Positions 25,963-34,799 of a DNA stretch of 64,000 nt are shown piece after piece (position 1 is the first letter of the stretch; the number at the start of each line of letters is the position of its first letter). Made by a program: the position numbers and the translations under genes. The stretch covers positions 682,001-746,000 of the forward strand of contig NZ_JAUOTO010000004.1 of the NCBI RefSeq assembly GCF_030546645.1, written 5' to 3'. Under the pieces are notes generated by a model. The model saw nothing but the letters and a program-made list of their open reading frames with translations, was not told where the DNA came from and did no database searches. This DNA is from Flavitalea plasmicola. Its GTDB lineage: Bacteria > Bacteroidota > Bacteroidia > Chitinophagales > Chitinophagaceae.

Positions 25963-26736
25963 TTATTTACCAAATCCAAAATACTCCAGGATCGCATGCG
26001 CCTTGGGGGATGCGATAAATGCAGCGAATTTTTCCGCCCCTGTATTGCCTTTTGCATGCTGCAGCAGGACATAGCCTTGTTTCAAAGGCTGATGCGAGGA
26101 TTCCGGGATCGGCCAGTATTTTCCCTCTTTCTGCAGTTGGGGGGACAAGGCCAGGGACAGGGCTATGATCCCGATGTCGGCTGCCCCCGTGCTGGCGAAT
26201 TGGGCTGTCTGAGAAATATTTTCGCCTATCACCAGCTTTTCCCGCACTTTATCGTAAAGATGATAGTATTTCAGACTTTCTTCAGCGCGACGGCCATACG
26301 GTGCATGTGCTGGATTGGCAATCGCTATCCTGGCGACCGAAGGCTGCAGGAGTGAGCTCATCCCTGCTTTGGAAGGGTCCAGCCTGCTGCTCCAAAGGAC
26401 GATTTGCCCTGTGCCGTATAGTTTTATTGCTGAAAGTGTTTTGTGCTGCTGTTCAAGTTTTTGGGGATAGTCCAGGTCTGCGGAAAAGAAAAGGTCGAAG
26501 GGAGCGTCATTGCTGATCTGCTCGAAAAAAGTACCCGATGATCCATATACCAGCTTTATTGCAACGTCTTTTGTTTCCCCCGAGAAGGCTTTAACCAGGG
26601 AATCCATGGCAAATTTCAGATCGGAGGCTGCCGCCACCAACACTTCCTGCGGAGGATCCGCCGGGACTTCTCTGGGAAAAGAATACAGCGGCAAGAAGGC
26701 CAGGCAAATAAAAATTATGGGGATGATCCGCCTCAT
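25963..26736 (-). CDS. modA: periplasmic molybdate-binding protein
   Basis: 257 residues with signal peptide MRRIIPIIFICLAFLPLYSF. The mature part shows ModA features: VAAASDLKFAMDSLV, VYGSSGTFFEQI, DLFFSADLDYP, IAIANPAHAPYGRRAEE and GAADIGIIALSLAL. It binds molybdate or tungstate and delivers it to ModBC. It is the first gene of the modABC operon on the minus strand. A 12-base palindrome sits 18 bases upstream of its start. Confidence 0.94.
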   Translation of the reverse strand: MRRIIPIIFICLAFLPLYSFPREVPADPPQEVLVAAASDLKFAMDSLVKAFSGETKDVAIKLVYGSSGTFFEQISNDAPFDLFFSADLDYPQKLEQQHKTLSAIKLYGTGQIVLWSSRLDPSKAGMSSLLQPSVARIAIANPAHAPYGRRAEESLKYYHLYDKVREKLVIGENISQTAQFASTGAADIGIIALSLALSPQLQKEGKYWPIPESSHQPLKQGYVLLQHAKGNTGAEKFAAFIASPKAHAILEYFGFGK

Positions 26737-26754
26737 TTATATGATATACATTAT

Positions 26755-26766
26755 TTTACATGTAAA
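26755..26766. promoter_or_regulatory. 12-base palindrome upstream of modA
   Basis: TTTACATGTAAA is a perfect palindrome 18 bases before the modA ATG. Its position is suitable for an operator or part of the promoter. It does not match the ModE consensus as I know it, so the regulator is unknown. Confidence 0.3.
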
Positions 26767-26971
26767 TTTAAGTTTTCCTGCCGAAAAATCTCGAGGGATC
26801 CGTGAACTTATCTTTCCGGGAATTGTTCTTTTACTCACCTTTTAAAGCGGAAAAAGGCCACTCAGCAAATACCTGGCAACTGCGTATGACCTACGTGCAG
26901 CGGAATCTGCAAAAAACGAGTCCATAATACACAATGGTTACCTGTTTGTTATCAGGATGGCAGGCAGGACA

Positions 26972-27000
26972 TTGGCAGGAGAATTGATGAGATATATTTG
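26972..27000 (+). promoter_or_regulatory. candidate Bacteroidota promoter for the N-acetyltransferase gene
   Basis: TATATTTG at 26993-27000 matches the TAnnTTTG -7 consensus. TTG at 26972-26974 lies 18 bases before it, close to the usual -33 spacing. The gene starts 54 bases downstream. Confidence 0.45.
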
Positions 27001-27053
27001 ATATATAATAGTCGAGCAGTAATACAACAGACGAGATCTACAATTTATACGCT

Positions 27054-27833
27054 ATGGACATTCGAGGTTATTTAAAACGGATCAATTTCAATGATGTAGT
27101 TTACACGGACCTATCAACACTGGAATCTCTCCAGCAGCAGCATGTTCTCAATATCCCATTCGAGACGCTGGACATACATAATCACATCCCGATCATCCTC
27201 CGGGTGGATTCGCTGTATCAAAAAGTGATCCTGGACCGCCGGGGCGGCTACTGCTATGAGCTGAATACATTATTTCACCGCCTGCTGAGCCTGTGTGGTT
27301 TCAAGGTTCATATGATCGCGGGACGCCTGCTGCATGGGCACGGATACGGTCGTGATTTCGAGCATATGGCTTTGATCGTAGAGCTCGATGGCAAAAAATG
27401 GCTCATTGATGTGGGGTATGGCGATTTCTCCCTTCGACCTCTTGCTATCGCTCCCGGAGAAGTGCAGCGTGACGGCCGGACATTCTACCAGATCATGGAG
27501 CATATCAACGTAGACGGCCATGAATACATGGGGGTAGCCAAATGGAATGATTCAAAACAGGCATTCAAGATCGAATATATATTTACGCTGACAACTCGTC
27601 ATCTGCATGAGTTTGCAGAAATGAATCATTTTCACCAGACTTCGCGTGAATCACATTTCGCCCGCAGCCTGATCGTCAGCCTGCCCATTCCGGATGGGCG
27701 TATCAGCATGATCAATAATAAGCTGATAAGGACTGTCGATGGCAAGAAGCAGGTGAAGCAGATCCTGAACGAAGATCACCGCAACGAGATCCTGGAAAAA
27801 TATTTCCATATGGACATGGTGTACCTTGTCTGA
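27054..27833 (+). CDS. arylamine N-acetyltransferase
   Basis: 259 residues, near the usual size for prokaryotic NATs. The Cys-His-Asp triad is visible: C67 in RRGGYCYELN, H104 in DFEHMAL and D119 in LIDVGYGD. The N-terminal LNIPFETLDIH is also typical. The enzyme transfers acetyl (or other acyl) groups from acyl-CoA to arylamines or related acceptors; the natural substrate is unknown. It is monocistronic here, with a candidate promoter just upstream, and is convergent with the STN-repeat protein gene 17 bases away. Confidence 0.93.
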   Translation: MDIRGYLKRINFNDVVYTDLSTLESLQQQHVLNIPFETLDIHNHIPIILRVDSLYQKVILDRRGGYCYELNTLFHRLLSLCGFKVHMIAGRLLHGHGYGRDFEHMALIVELDGKKWLIDVGYGDFSLRPLAIAPGEVQRDGRTFYQIMEHINVDGHEYMGVAKWNDSKQAFKIEYIFTLTTRHLHEFAEMNHFHQTSRESHFARSLIVSLPIPDGRISMINNKLIRTVDGKKQVKQILNEDHRNEILEKYFHMDMVYLV

Positions 27834-27850
27834 GGCATTCCTTTTTGGCA

Positions 27851-29614
27851 TTACAGAAGACTTACGCTGACGCGCCAACCCAGCCAGCCTGTAAAGCTGT
27901 CTGAAACGGTCCATTGTGGATATACTTTAAATGCGGGTAAGCTGGTGTGATCGTTGCCGGTGGCGTTCTTGTTGAAGGAATAGAAAGTCAGCGATGGTCC
28001 CCCTGAAATCGCAAAATGCCGGCCGAGCCGGGCATGCAGGTCGAGGTTTAGCTTGAACAGGTCGTCGGCCTTTTTATATTTGCTGCCGTCATATAGCGCG
28101 ACATGCTCATTGGTGAGTTCCGGGTCGAGGGAGAGTTTTTTGTTGAGCCCGAATCGATGACCGAGACCCCATCCATATCGATATGATCGATGATCGATCA
28201 GCGGATTGTAACCTATCAGCAGGATGGAATAAAGACTGGTATTCCCTGACCTGAAGGCGAAGTTCGCGGGGGCTACTTCATCTGCGAAAAGCGAATACTC
28301 TCTAAAGCCATTGCGGGAGAGGTTGATCAACCCGATGCTGCAGCCGTCGGATGTGTCGGCGATATTGATAATGCCGACCTGAACGCCTCTGCTATGTCGT
28401 GCGATGTTGACGAGCCCGGAAATTTGTATGCCCCTTATGTCGCGGGCTTTGTTCAGGACGCCTGCGGCCTGCAGGCCTTGCAGGGTGTCAGATGCACGAT
28501 TATAGACGCCGGCCATCTGAACTCCTTTTAGCTTTCGCCTGGTGATATTGCTGATGCCGGCCATTTGTACACCTTTCAACGAGTCCAATATGGTGTTGTG
28601 CAATCCGGCCATCTGAACCCCTTCCACTGATCCTCCCACCACGTTGATGACGCCGGCGGCCTGTACGCCTTGCACGTTCCTCTTATCGACGTTGAATACG
28701 CCGCCCAGCTCCGCTCCTATAAGCCCTGCCGTGTAGCCCCCCAGCATGTTGACTGAAAACTTGTTGGTGATCTGGGGGCTCAGCGGCCCTTGTGTTCCTA
28801 TGCCTGGAAGGAATGATAGCTGGAAGGGCTGCTGGGTAAAATACTTACGGAGGTTGATACTTTGGATCTTTAGTCTGGAGGAAAGCAATAGTCTTCCCCA
28901 TCCCGTCATCTCCACCCGAATGGGGTCCTTACGCATATATACTGAATTGCCATCCAGCTCGACCCGTATGGAATCCGATGGCAGATAGCCATCGGGACTG
29001 ATGGTGACCATTTTCCTGCTGAAGGAGAGCGGAGAGATGCTGACGGTGATCTTCTGGTTGGCGCCAGGTTCGATCTTAACGGTGGTGTCCTCATAAAATT
29101 CCTTGCTGACGGTGAGTGCGGCAGGCCCTGGCCTGTTCTTCAACCGCACGGTGAAGGAACCGTCTTCATTGGTGAGCGTGGCAATCAGTCCGTGTTTGTC
29201 ATAAACGCTGGCCTGACTGATGGTCTCTCCTGTATTTTCATCCAGGATGACGCCGCTGACGATATATCTGTCGTTCCCGGGATCTGTCCTGATAAGGGTC
29301 GCACTTAGCTTTGGAGGCGCTTTGCGTAAAATTATGTAATTGCCGTTCTCTTTATACTCGATACTGCCCCGGAAGAGAAGGTCCAGGATCTGACGGACCG
29401 TCTTGTTTTGTGCGGAAAGGGTAACCAGGCTGTCCCGCTTTAGCAGGGAACTATTGTACGAAAAATAAAAGTTGCCGTTGTGGCTGAGGACCTCCAGCGC
29501 TTTGTCGAGGCGTTGCTGGCGGAACTCTACGGACAGCTGTTTGTCCAGCACGCTTTGGCTGTGGAGCGACGAGGCGATGAAGAGAAAGGCTGCCGTTATG
29601 GTGAAAAGTTTCAT
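27851..29614 (-). CDS. STN + carboxypeptidase-like protein with GVQxAG repeats and a possible C-terminal barrel
   Basis: 587 residues with signal peptide (MKLFTITAAFLFIASSLHSQ). Residues about 20-98 are an STN domain (RLDKALEVLSHNGNFYFSYN ... NYIILRK). Residues about 115-195 are a CarboxypepD_reg-like sandwich (VSGVILDENTGETISQASV ... DGSFTV). Residues about 314-432 hold eight repeats of roughly 20 residues with consensus GVQMAGxxN, like the LA_2272-type surface repeats. The C-terminus alternates polar and aromatic residues and ends WRVSVSLL, suggesting a small outer-membrane barrel. No TonB plug is seen. It lies 6 bases downstream of a FecR anti-sigma gene and its ECF sigma factor, the position normally held by a SusC receptor. 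The function is unknown. Confidence 0.75.
   Translation of the reverse strand: MKLFTITAAFLFIASSLHSQSVLDKQLSVEFRQQRLDKALEVLSHNGNFYFSYNSSLLKRDSLVTLSAQNKTVRQILDLLFRGSIEYKENGNYIILRKAPPKLSATLIRTDPGNDRYIVSGVILDENTGETISQASVYDKHGLIATLTNEDGSFTVRLKNRPGPAALTVSKEFYEDTTVKIEPGANQKITVSISPLSFSRKMVTISPDGYLPSDSIRVELDGNSVYMRKDPIRVEMTGWGRLLLSSRLKIQSINLRKYFTQQPFQLSFLPGIGTQGPLSPQITNKFSVNMLGGYTAGLIGAELGGVFNVDKRNVQGVQAAGVINVVGGSVEGVQMAGLHNTILDSLKGVQMAGISNITRRKLKGVQMAGVYNRASDTLQGLQAAGVLNKARDIRGIQISGLVNIARHSRGVQVGIINIADTSDGCSIGLINLSRNGFREYSLFADEVAPANFAFRSGNTSLYSILLIGYNPLIDHRSYRYGWGLGHRFGLNKKLSLDPELTNEHVALYDGSKYKKADDLFKLNLDLHARLGRHFAISGGPSLTFYSFNKNATGNDHTSLPAFKVYPQWTVSDSFTGWLGWRVSVSLL
28317..28680 (-). repeat. eight GVQxAGxxN-type protein repeats within the STN gene
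   Basis: The repeats read GVQAAGVIN, GVQMAGLHN, GVQMAGISN, GVQMAGVYN, GLQAAGVLN, GIQISGLVN, GVQVGIIN and a weak CSIGLIN, spaced about 20-21 residues. The regular period suggests a beta-solenoid or stacked strands. At DNA level the copies have diverged, so the array is old. Confidence 0.75.
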
Positions 29615-29620
29615 CCGTAC

Positions 29621-30643
29621 TTATTGTAAGATTACCTGGTTGCCTGTCCGGATGACTTTTATCCGGAACGTTTCCTGTATGACGGACAAGATCTGATCCA
29701 GCGACTCATTGCGGAATATCGTATTGATCTTTTGCTCACGCAGCGCGGGATCGGGGATGGCTATATGTACGTCATAGGCTTGTTCCAGTGATTCGGCCAG
29801 CTGCCAGAGCGGGGTGTTGTCGCATACAAATTCTTTCGTGCGGTAGTATTTGTACAGTTCGCCACGTTCCTGGTCTGTTGACAGGCTGGTATCTCCCCGG
29901 TGGATAACGACCTTTTCAGCCGGATGTACCAGGATGCTGTGCAGGCTGTCGGCGACACGGACCAGCCCCGATTCGACGATGATCTCGGTGGCCGTGCCTT
30001 TATTGCGCACGTTGAACGAAGTGCCGAGGACGGTGATCGTGATGCCATTGGTATATACACGGAAAGGCTTTTCTTTATCCGCCGCTATTTTAAAGAAGGC
30101 TTCCCCTTTCAGATGAATGGACCTGTCCTTATGGAATTTAGCCGGGTAGGAAATGCTCGATTGTCTGTTCAGGGTGATCTGGCTGCCATCAGGCAAGGTG
30201 TCGGTGAGCACGGTGGTAGTGCTGGCCACCAGTTTGTCCGGGGCATTACGGCTGCCGAGATAGATCAGACCCGTGATGGAGGCCACACCCAGCAGGATGG
30301 CTGCGGCTCTTGTCCAGGATGGCAGTATCCGTCTCCGGGGTGCTGGTTGGGAATAGTTCTTTACGGCCCGGAGAGGGGAAGGGGCATGGATCCTTTGTCT
30401 GAATTTCTGCCAGGCGGCCTCCTCCTGTTCGTCCGTGTCCTGGAAATTGTCCCCCAGGCGACGGCTTTCCCGCCAGATGAGCCGGAAGTGCTCGTAATAA
30501 TGCCTGTTGGCGGGGTCTGCATCCAGCCAGGCAGCTACTCTTGCATTCTCTTCAGGGCCCGTTTCTCCCAGCAGGTGCTTTACCAGCAGGTCCTCATGAA
30601 TGCCCGTAGGGCCACCGGGGTCGCTATGTAGATATTCGTTCAA
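29621..30643 (-). CDS. FecR-family anti-sigma factor
   Basis: 340 residues. The start is a TTG at 30643 whose TTGA overlaps the sigma-factor stop; no nearby ATG fits. The N-terminal cytoplasmic part (HLLGETGPEENARVAAWLDADPANRHYYEHF) binds the sigma factor. One membrane segment follows near residue 105 (RAAAILLGVASITGLIYLG). The periplasmic FecR domain has TVLTDTLPDGSQITLNRQSS and FRVYTNGITITVLGTSFNVR, and the DUF4974-like C-terminus ends NQVILQ. It would transmit an envelope signal to the ECF sigma factor and is followed by the STN-repeat protein. Confidence 0.92.
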   Translation of the reverse strand: MNEYLHSDPGGPTGIHEDLLVKHLLGETGPEENARVAAWLDADPANRHYYEHFRLIWRESRRLGDNFQDTDEQEEAAWQKFRQRIHAPSPLRAVKNYSQPAPRRRILPSWTRAAAILLGVASITGLIYLGSRNAPDKLVASTTTVLTDTLPDGSQITLNRQSSISYPAKFHKDRSIHLKGEAFFKIAADKEKPFRVYTNGITITVLGTSFNVRNKGTATEIIVESGLVRVADSLHSILVHPAEKVVIHRGDTSLSTDQERGELYKYYRTKEFVCDNTPLWQLAESLEQAYDVHIAIPDPALREQKINTIFRNESLDQILSVIQETFRIKVIRTGNQVILQ

Positions 30644-31227
30644 GAGCGTTGATTTAAAATGTTCAGGAGGATGAGCATGATCAGGGGCAAATAATCTACC
30701 AGCTTTATCCGTAATTGCTTCAAGGCTTTTCCCATCTGATTCTCCACCGTCTTAACGGAGATGCCCAACTGGGCTGCGATGTCCAGGTAGCGCAGCTCCT
30801 CGAACCGGCTCATCTGGAAAATGGTGCGGCATTGCTCGGGCAGTTCGTTGATGGCAGTCTGTAGTCTTCGTTCCAGCTCGCTGAAGGTCACTTTTCTATG
30901 TGCGGATTCTGCCTGGTCTTTTGTCGACTGTGTGATATAGGTTTGATAGGTACGTCTCACTTTTTTGTGCTTGAGGTGATTGAGGCTTTCGTTGTGAACG
31001 GCCCGATACAGGTAGGCGGCCAGGGAGTCTGAGAAATGGAGGGATCCTATTTTATCCCATAGTTTGTAAAACACGTTTTGTACGATGTCTTCGGCCTGGT
31101 CGTGATCCTGCAGGATCGTAAGGGCATACCTGTACAGGCTTTTAAAGTAGTGTTTAAAAACCCGTTCAAATCCTGTTTCATCCCGATCTTTCAATAATTG
31201 TATGATCGCGGCGTCGGTCCATTCCAT
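30640..31227 (-). CDS. ECF-type RNA polymerase sigma factor
   Basis: 195 residues from the ATG at 31227 (MEWTDAAIIQLLKDRDETGF); the frame is open upstream but that part lacks sigma homology. Region 2 shows YALTILQDHDQAEDIVQNVFYKLW and region 4 shows INELPEQCRTIFQMSRFEELRYLDIAAQLGISVKTVENQMGKAL. The C-terminal hydrophobic tail (LPLIMLILLNIL) is common in Bacteroidota FecI-like factors. It overlaps the FecR gene by four bases and probably controls the trio. Confidence 0.93.
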   Translation of the reverse strand: MEWTDAAIIQLLKDRDETGFERVFKHYFKSLYRYALTILQDHDQAEDIVQNVFYKLWDKIGSLHFSDSLAAYLYRAVHNESLNHLKHKKVRRTYQTYITQSTKDQAESAHRKVTFSELERRLQTAINELPEQCRTIFQMSRFEELRYLDIAAQLGISVKTVENQMGKALKQLRIKLVDYLPLIMLILLNILNQRS

Positions 31228-31420
31228 GCTTACCGGTTGAATAGTGGCTTTACTGATAACTGTCGTTGTCAAACAGGTCTTTTGATAATGACAACTGAGG
31301 AGGCCTGTACCCCTATTGCGGGGCAAAAATATTGTTTTTTACGGGGAAATGGTTGGGGATCAGAATGTAATGGAAGGTGTATGATCGCAAGAATCGGGTC
31401 GTCACCTGCCTGAACGATGC

Positions 31421-31428
31421 TATCTTTG
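31421..31428 (+). promoter_or_regulatory. candidate -7 box immediately before the AlkA start
   Basis: TATCTTTG matches TAnnTTTG exactly and ends four bases before the ATG at 31433. No clear -33 TTG was found. If used, the transcript would be nearly leaderless. Confidence 0.3.
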
Positions 31429-31432
31429 AAAA

Positions 31433-32335
31433 ATGAAAAAATTTCATATTTCCCTTCCGGAAGATTTCAGCTTTTCAGAATGCCGCTGGTTCCTGGACAG
31501 GGGATTCGATGATTGTGTGCACCGGGTCAGTGGGGAAAGGATCATTAAGGCACTGCAGCTGGATGGACGGGAACTGTTGGTGGAGATGACGGAGGGGTGG
31601 GGACAACTGGAGGTTAGGATCTTACAGGGGCAGGCGGATGAAAAGAACGTGGGGCTGTTGTCAGCGTATATCAGGGAATGGATGGACATGGACAGGGATC
31701 TGTCTCCTTTTTATACGCTGCTGAAGAAAGACAAGCGCCTGGCCTATATGACGGAGGATTACAAAGGACTAAGGCTGATGGGTATCGTGGACCTCTTCGA
31801 GTCGCTGGCCTGGTCCATCATCGGGCAGCAGATCAACCTGAAGTTTGCTTTTACGCTTAAGCGAAGGCTGGTGGAAAAATATGGGAAATCCATTTCGCAT
31901 GGGGGAGAGACCTTTCATTTATTCCCGGACGCTACGATGCTGGCGGAGGCAACGGTGGAAGATCTGCGGCCTCTACAGTTCTCGGGGAGCAAGGCGGCTT
32001 ATCTCATCGGGCTGGCGAATACGTTTGCCCGTGGGGAACTAAGCAGGGAGGCGCTACTTTCCTTACCGGACAGGGAGCGCAGGCTGCAAGCATTGATGAA
32101 AGTGAAAGGTATCGGCGTATGGACAGCCAATTATTGCCTGATGAAATCGCTGCGGGACCCTTCCGGCATTCCGCATGGGGATACGGGACTGTTGACTGCG
32201 CTGGCCAATCATGGGGTTATCAGGGATCGGAAGGAGCTGGCAAAGATCGATCGGTTCTTTTCAAAATATAAGGGTTGGGAAAGCTACCTGGTATTTTATC
32301 TCTGGAGAAGCCTGGCGGTAAAGCCGGTGGGGTAA
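31433..32335 (+). CDS. DNA-3-methyladenine glycosylase II (AlkA-like)
   Basis: 300 residues. The N-terminal domain is AlkA-like; the HhH-GPD core starts near LFESLAWSIIGQQINLKFAF. The helix-hairpin-helix reads LMKVKGIGVWTANYCLM, followed by the catalytic aspartate D250 in IPHGDTGLL. It excises alkylated purines from DNA. It converges with the Ada/Ogt-like gene, leaving two bases between the stops, so the two alkylation-repair genes are neighbours. Confidence 0.9.
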   Translation: MKKFHISLPEDFSFSECRWFLDRGFDDCVHRVSGERIIKALQLDGRELLVEMTEGWGQLEVRILQGQADEKNVGLLSAYIREWMDMDRDLSPFYTLLKKDKRLAYMTEDYKGLRLMGIVDLFESLAWSIIGQQINLKFAFTLKRRLVEKYGKSISHGGETFHLFPDATMLAEATVEDLRPLQFSGSKAAYLIGLANTFARGELSREALLSLPDRERRLQALMKVKGIGVWTANYCLMKSLRDPSGIPHGDTGLLTALANHGVIRDRKELAKIDRFFSKYKGWESYLVFYLWRSLAVKPVG

Positions 32336-32337
32336 GA

Positions 32338-33189
32338 TCAATTTTCTTTTTCCGGAGAGGATGTCTTAGCCGCCTCCCACCCGATGATCGCTTTTTTCCG
32401 GGTGCTGCCCCAATGATAGTCTCCGGTCTCGCCGGTGGACCGTATTACCCTGTGGCAGGGAATGAGGAAAGCCACGGGATTGCTGCCGACGGCAGAACCT
32501 ACGGCACGGGAGGCGCCGGGATTGCCAATCGCGTCGGAGATGGAGCCGTAAGTGGACAGCCTGCCCATGGGAATATTCAGCAAGGCTTCCCACACTTTCA
32601 ATTGGAAGGGGGTGCCTTTCAGGTGCAGCTTAATGTCGGAAAGGCTTTTCCAGTCCTGTGTAAAGATGTAGAGGGCGTTTTGCTGGATAAGGTCTACGGT
32701 CTGATGATAACGCGCATGGGGGAACTGGGTTTTCAGGTCCGCCAATGACTGCTCGCGGTCAGTAGTAAATGCCAGGTAGCAGATACCTTTTGGAGTAGAA
32801 GCTACGATGATCTCACCAAAGGGGCTTTCGGCAAAAGAATAATTGATGGACAATGCTTCTCCGCCGTTCTTATATTCTCCCGGCGTCATTCCTTCTATCC
32901 CGATGAAGAGATCATGCAGCCGGCCTGTGCCGGAAAGGCCCGTCTCGAAGGCTGTATCAAACAAGGTGGCGCCTTTGTCCTGCAGCATGGCTTTGGCATG
33001 CCCGATACTGAGATATTGCAGGAATTTCTTGGGGCTTACGCCGGCCCAGTCGGTGAAAAGGCGTTGAAAATGGAAAGGGCTCAGGTGCACCTTTTCCGCC
33101 ACCTCGTTCAGATCGGGCTGCTCTTTAAAATGTTCCCTGATATAGTCGATGGCCGTAGCGATCCTGTCAAAATTTGTTATGTCTTGCAT
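32338..33189 (-). CDS. bifunctional AraC-type regulator / methylated-DNA-protein cysteine methyltransferase (Ada-like)
   Basis: 283 residues from the ATG at 33189 (MQDITNFDRIATAIDYIREH). The N-terminal AraC helix-turn-helix (LNEVAEKVHLSPFHFQRLFTDWAGVSPKKFLQYL) is joined to an O6-alkylguanine methyltransferase with active Cys245 in IPCHRVIR. The N-terminal Ada zinc domain that repairs phosphotriesters is absent, so this is the short Ada/Ogt hybrid. It would repair O6-methylguanine and may regulate the response. It lies next to AlkA. Confidence 0.92.
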   Translation of the reverse strand: MQDITNFDRIATAIDYIREHFKEQPDLNEVAEKVHLSPFHFQRLFTDWAGVSPKKFLQYLSIGHAKAMLQDKGATLFDTAFETGLSGTGRLHDLFIGIEGMTPGEYKNGGEALSINYSFAESPFGEIIVASTPKGICYLAFTTDREQSLADLKTQFPHARYHQTVDLIQQNALYIFTQDWKSLSDIKLHLKGTPFQLKVWEALLNIPMGRLSTYGSISDAIGNPGASRAVGSAVGSNPVAFLIPCHRVIRSTGETGDYHWGSTRKKAIIGWEAAKTSSPEKEN

Positions 33190-33269
33190 AATGTTTGTTT
33201 TATCACACAAAACTAAGGTGACAAATGTCCGACTAAAACCCGGAAGTTGCTGAGTTTGGATGTCCTGCT

Positions 33270-34799
33270 TCATCCCTGGAGGCCGGCAATCTCTTCGAAG
33301 TCTTCTAATAGCTTGCTGCTCAGTCGCTCAAATACCTTGTAATAGCGCATATATACTTCGTGGTCATTTTTGTCGGGCCTGTACATGGTGGGAATATCGA
33401 CCACCCGGGCTGCTTCTTCCAGGCTTTTATAGATGCCCATTTCCGTCGCCGTCAGTAAGAACGCCCCCAGTCCGATGCTATCGGAATTGTCCTTCACCTG
33501 CACGGGCTTGTCAAAGATATCGGAGATCATTTGAGCCCAGAAAGGATAGGCGGTGAAGCTGCCATTGATCGACAAAGTATGGATGGCCCTATGTTCTTCC
33601 AGGGTTTTACCGATGCTATAGATCTCATACAGGATGCCTTCAATCGTGGCCCGGATGAAATGCTGCCTGCTATGCTGCATATTGAGTCCGAAGTAAACGC
33701 CCCGGGCGTTGGCATTCCAGATAGGAGCGCGTTCGCCCAGCAGGTAAGGCAGGAAAAGCATCCCATCAGAGCCGGCGGGGATCCTGGAAGCTTCCAGGAT
33801 CAGCTGATCCATCGAATCGTCGAGGTCAAAGGCCTTGCGAAAGGCGCCGAACTCTTTGGCGAACCATTCGAAGATAACGCCGCCATTGTTGGTTGGTCCT
33901 CCTGAAACATAGTAGTTCTCTGTCAGCACATAATTGAAGAAACGCTGCTGCTGATCTTTCAGCACTTTGTTCCCCACGACGCGGACCGCCCCGCTTTGTT
34001 CTATCGTGATGGTGGCTTTGCCTTCTCCCCAGACCCCGGCTCCCAGGGTCGCCAGCGCTCCATCGCTGGCGCCGGCGATGATCTTTGTGTCGGGTGCAAG
34101 GCCGAGTGAGGTCTGGTATTCGCGCCGCAGCCTGGGTTTGGAATAGAATACGGGGACCAGGTCCGGCAGCTTACCGGCTCCTATTCCTGCGTGGTCGAGG
34201 GCGGCCTGTTCCCAGGTGAAGGTATGGATATTGAAAAGGCCGGTGGCAGAAGCAAGGCTATAATCGATGATATGTTCACCCGTCAGCTGCTGGATGATGT
34301 AGCTTTTCAAAGAGAGGAAACGGGCCGTATGGTCGAACCTTTCCTTGTCGTGGTGTTTCATCCAGCTGATCTTTATCAGCGGGGACATGGGGTGGATGGG
34401 CGTTCCCGTCGCATCGTAGATGGCTTTGCCGCTGGCTGTCCCTTTTAAAGCCTGTGCTTCCCGTTTGCCGCGGTTGTCGCTCCAGGTGATGGCATTACCC
34501 AGAGGGATACCTTTTTTATCCACGGGCAGCACACTGTGCATGGCCCCGCTGAAGCAGATGGCAATGACTTTATGCCCGCCGGGGTGGATGCGTTCATTCA
34601 AAAGATTTTTTAGTACATACAAGACAGTGATAAACACCTGTTCAGGATCCTGTTCGCTGTAATCAGGTTCCCTGTGGAAAGTGGGGTAGGAGCCTTTCAT
34701 GGAGCCGATGACGGCGCCATTGAGATCGAAAGCAAATATGCGAACAGCGCCTGTGCCCATATCGATCGTCAGGATGCAATCCGAGTGTTGTTGATTCAT
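33270..34799 (-). CDS. FGGY-family gluconokinase-like kinase 1
   Basis: 509 residues. The phosphate-binding start is LTIDMGTGAVRIFAFD. ICFSGAMHSVLPVD, ITWSDNRGKREA and GTPIHPMSPLIKISW closely resemble gluconokinases of the GntK FGGY type. The nucleotide-binding part has GASDGALATLGAG, SGGPTNNGGVIFEW and LGERAPIWNANARG. It probably phosphorylates gluconate or a related sugar acid; specificity is inferred. Its ATG overlaps the upstream AraC gene stop (ATGA), so the two are co-transcribed. A second kinase of the same subfamily lies divergently at 35788. Confidence 0.87.
   Translation of the reverse strand: MNQQHSDCILTIDMGTGAVRIFAFDLNGAVIGSMKGSYPTFHREPDYSEQDPEQVFITVLYVLKNLLNERIHPGGHKVIAICFSGAMHSVLPVDKKGIPLGNAITWSDNRGKREAQALKGTASGKAIYDATGTPIHPMSPLIKISWMKHHDKERFDHTARFLSLKSYIIQQLTGEHIIDYSLASATGLFNIHTFTWEQAALDHAGIGAGKLPDLVPVFYSKPRLRREYQTSLGLAPDTKIIAGASDGALATLGAGVWGEGKATITIEQSGAVRVVGNKVLKDQQQRFFNYVLTENYYVSGGPTNNGGVIFEWFAKEFGAFRKAFDLDDSMDQLILEASRIPAGSDGMLFLPYLLGERAPIWNANARGVYFGLNMQHSRQHFIRATIEGILYEIYSIGKTLEEHRAIHTLSINGSFTAYPFWAQMISDIFDKPVQVKDNSDSIGLGAFLLTATEMGIYKSLEEAARVVDIPTMYRPDKNDHEVYMRYYKVFERLSSKLLEDFEEIAGLQG

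Larger units (their letters stand above)
26737..27053. other. 317-base intergenic region between divergent modA and N-acetyltransferase
   Basis: No coding frame is convincing here. The left part holds the modA upstream palindrome. The right end holds a -7-like box for the acetyltransferase gene (TATATTTG, 26993-27000). Nothing was recognised between about 26770 and 26970. Confidence 0.5.
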
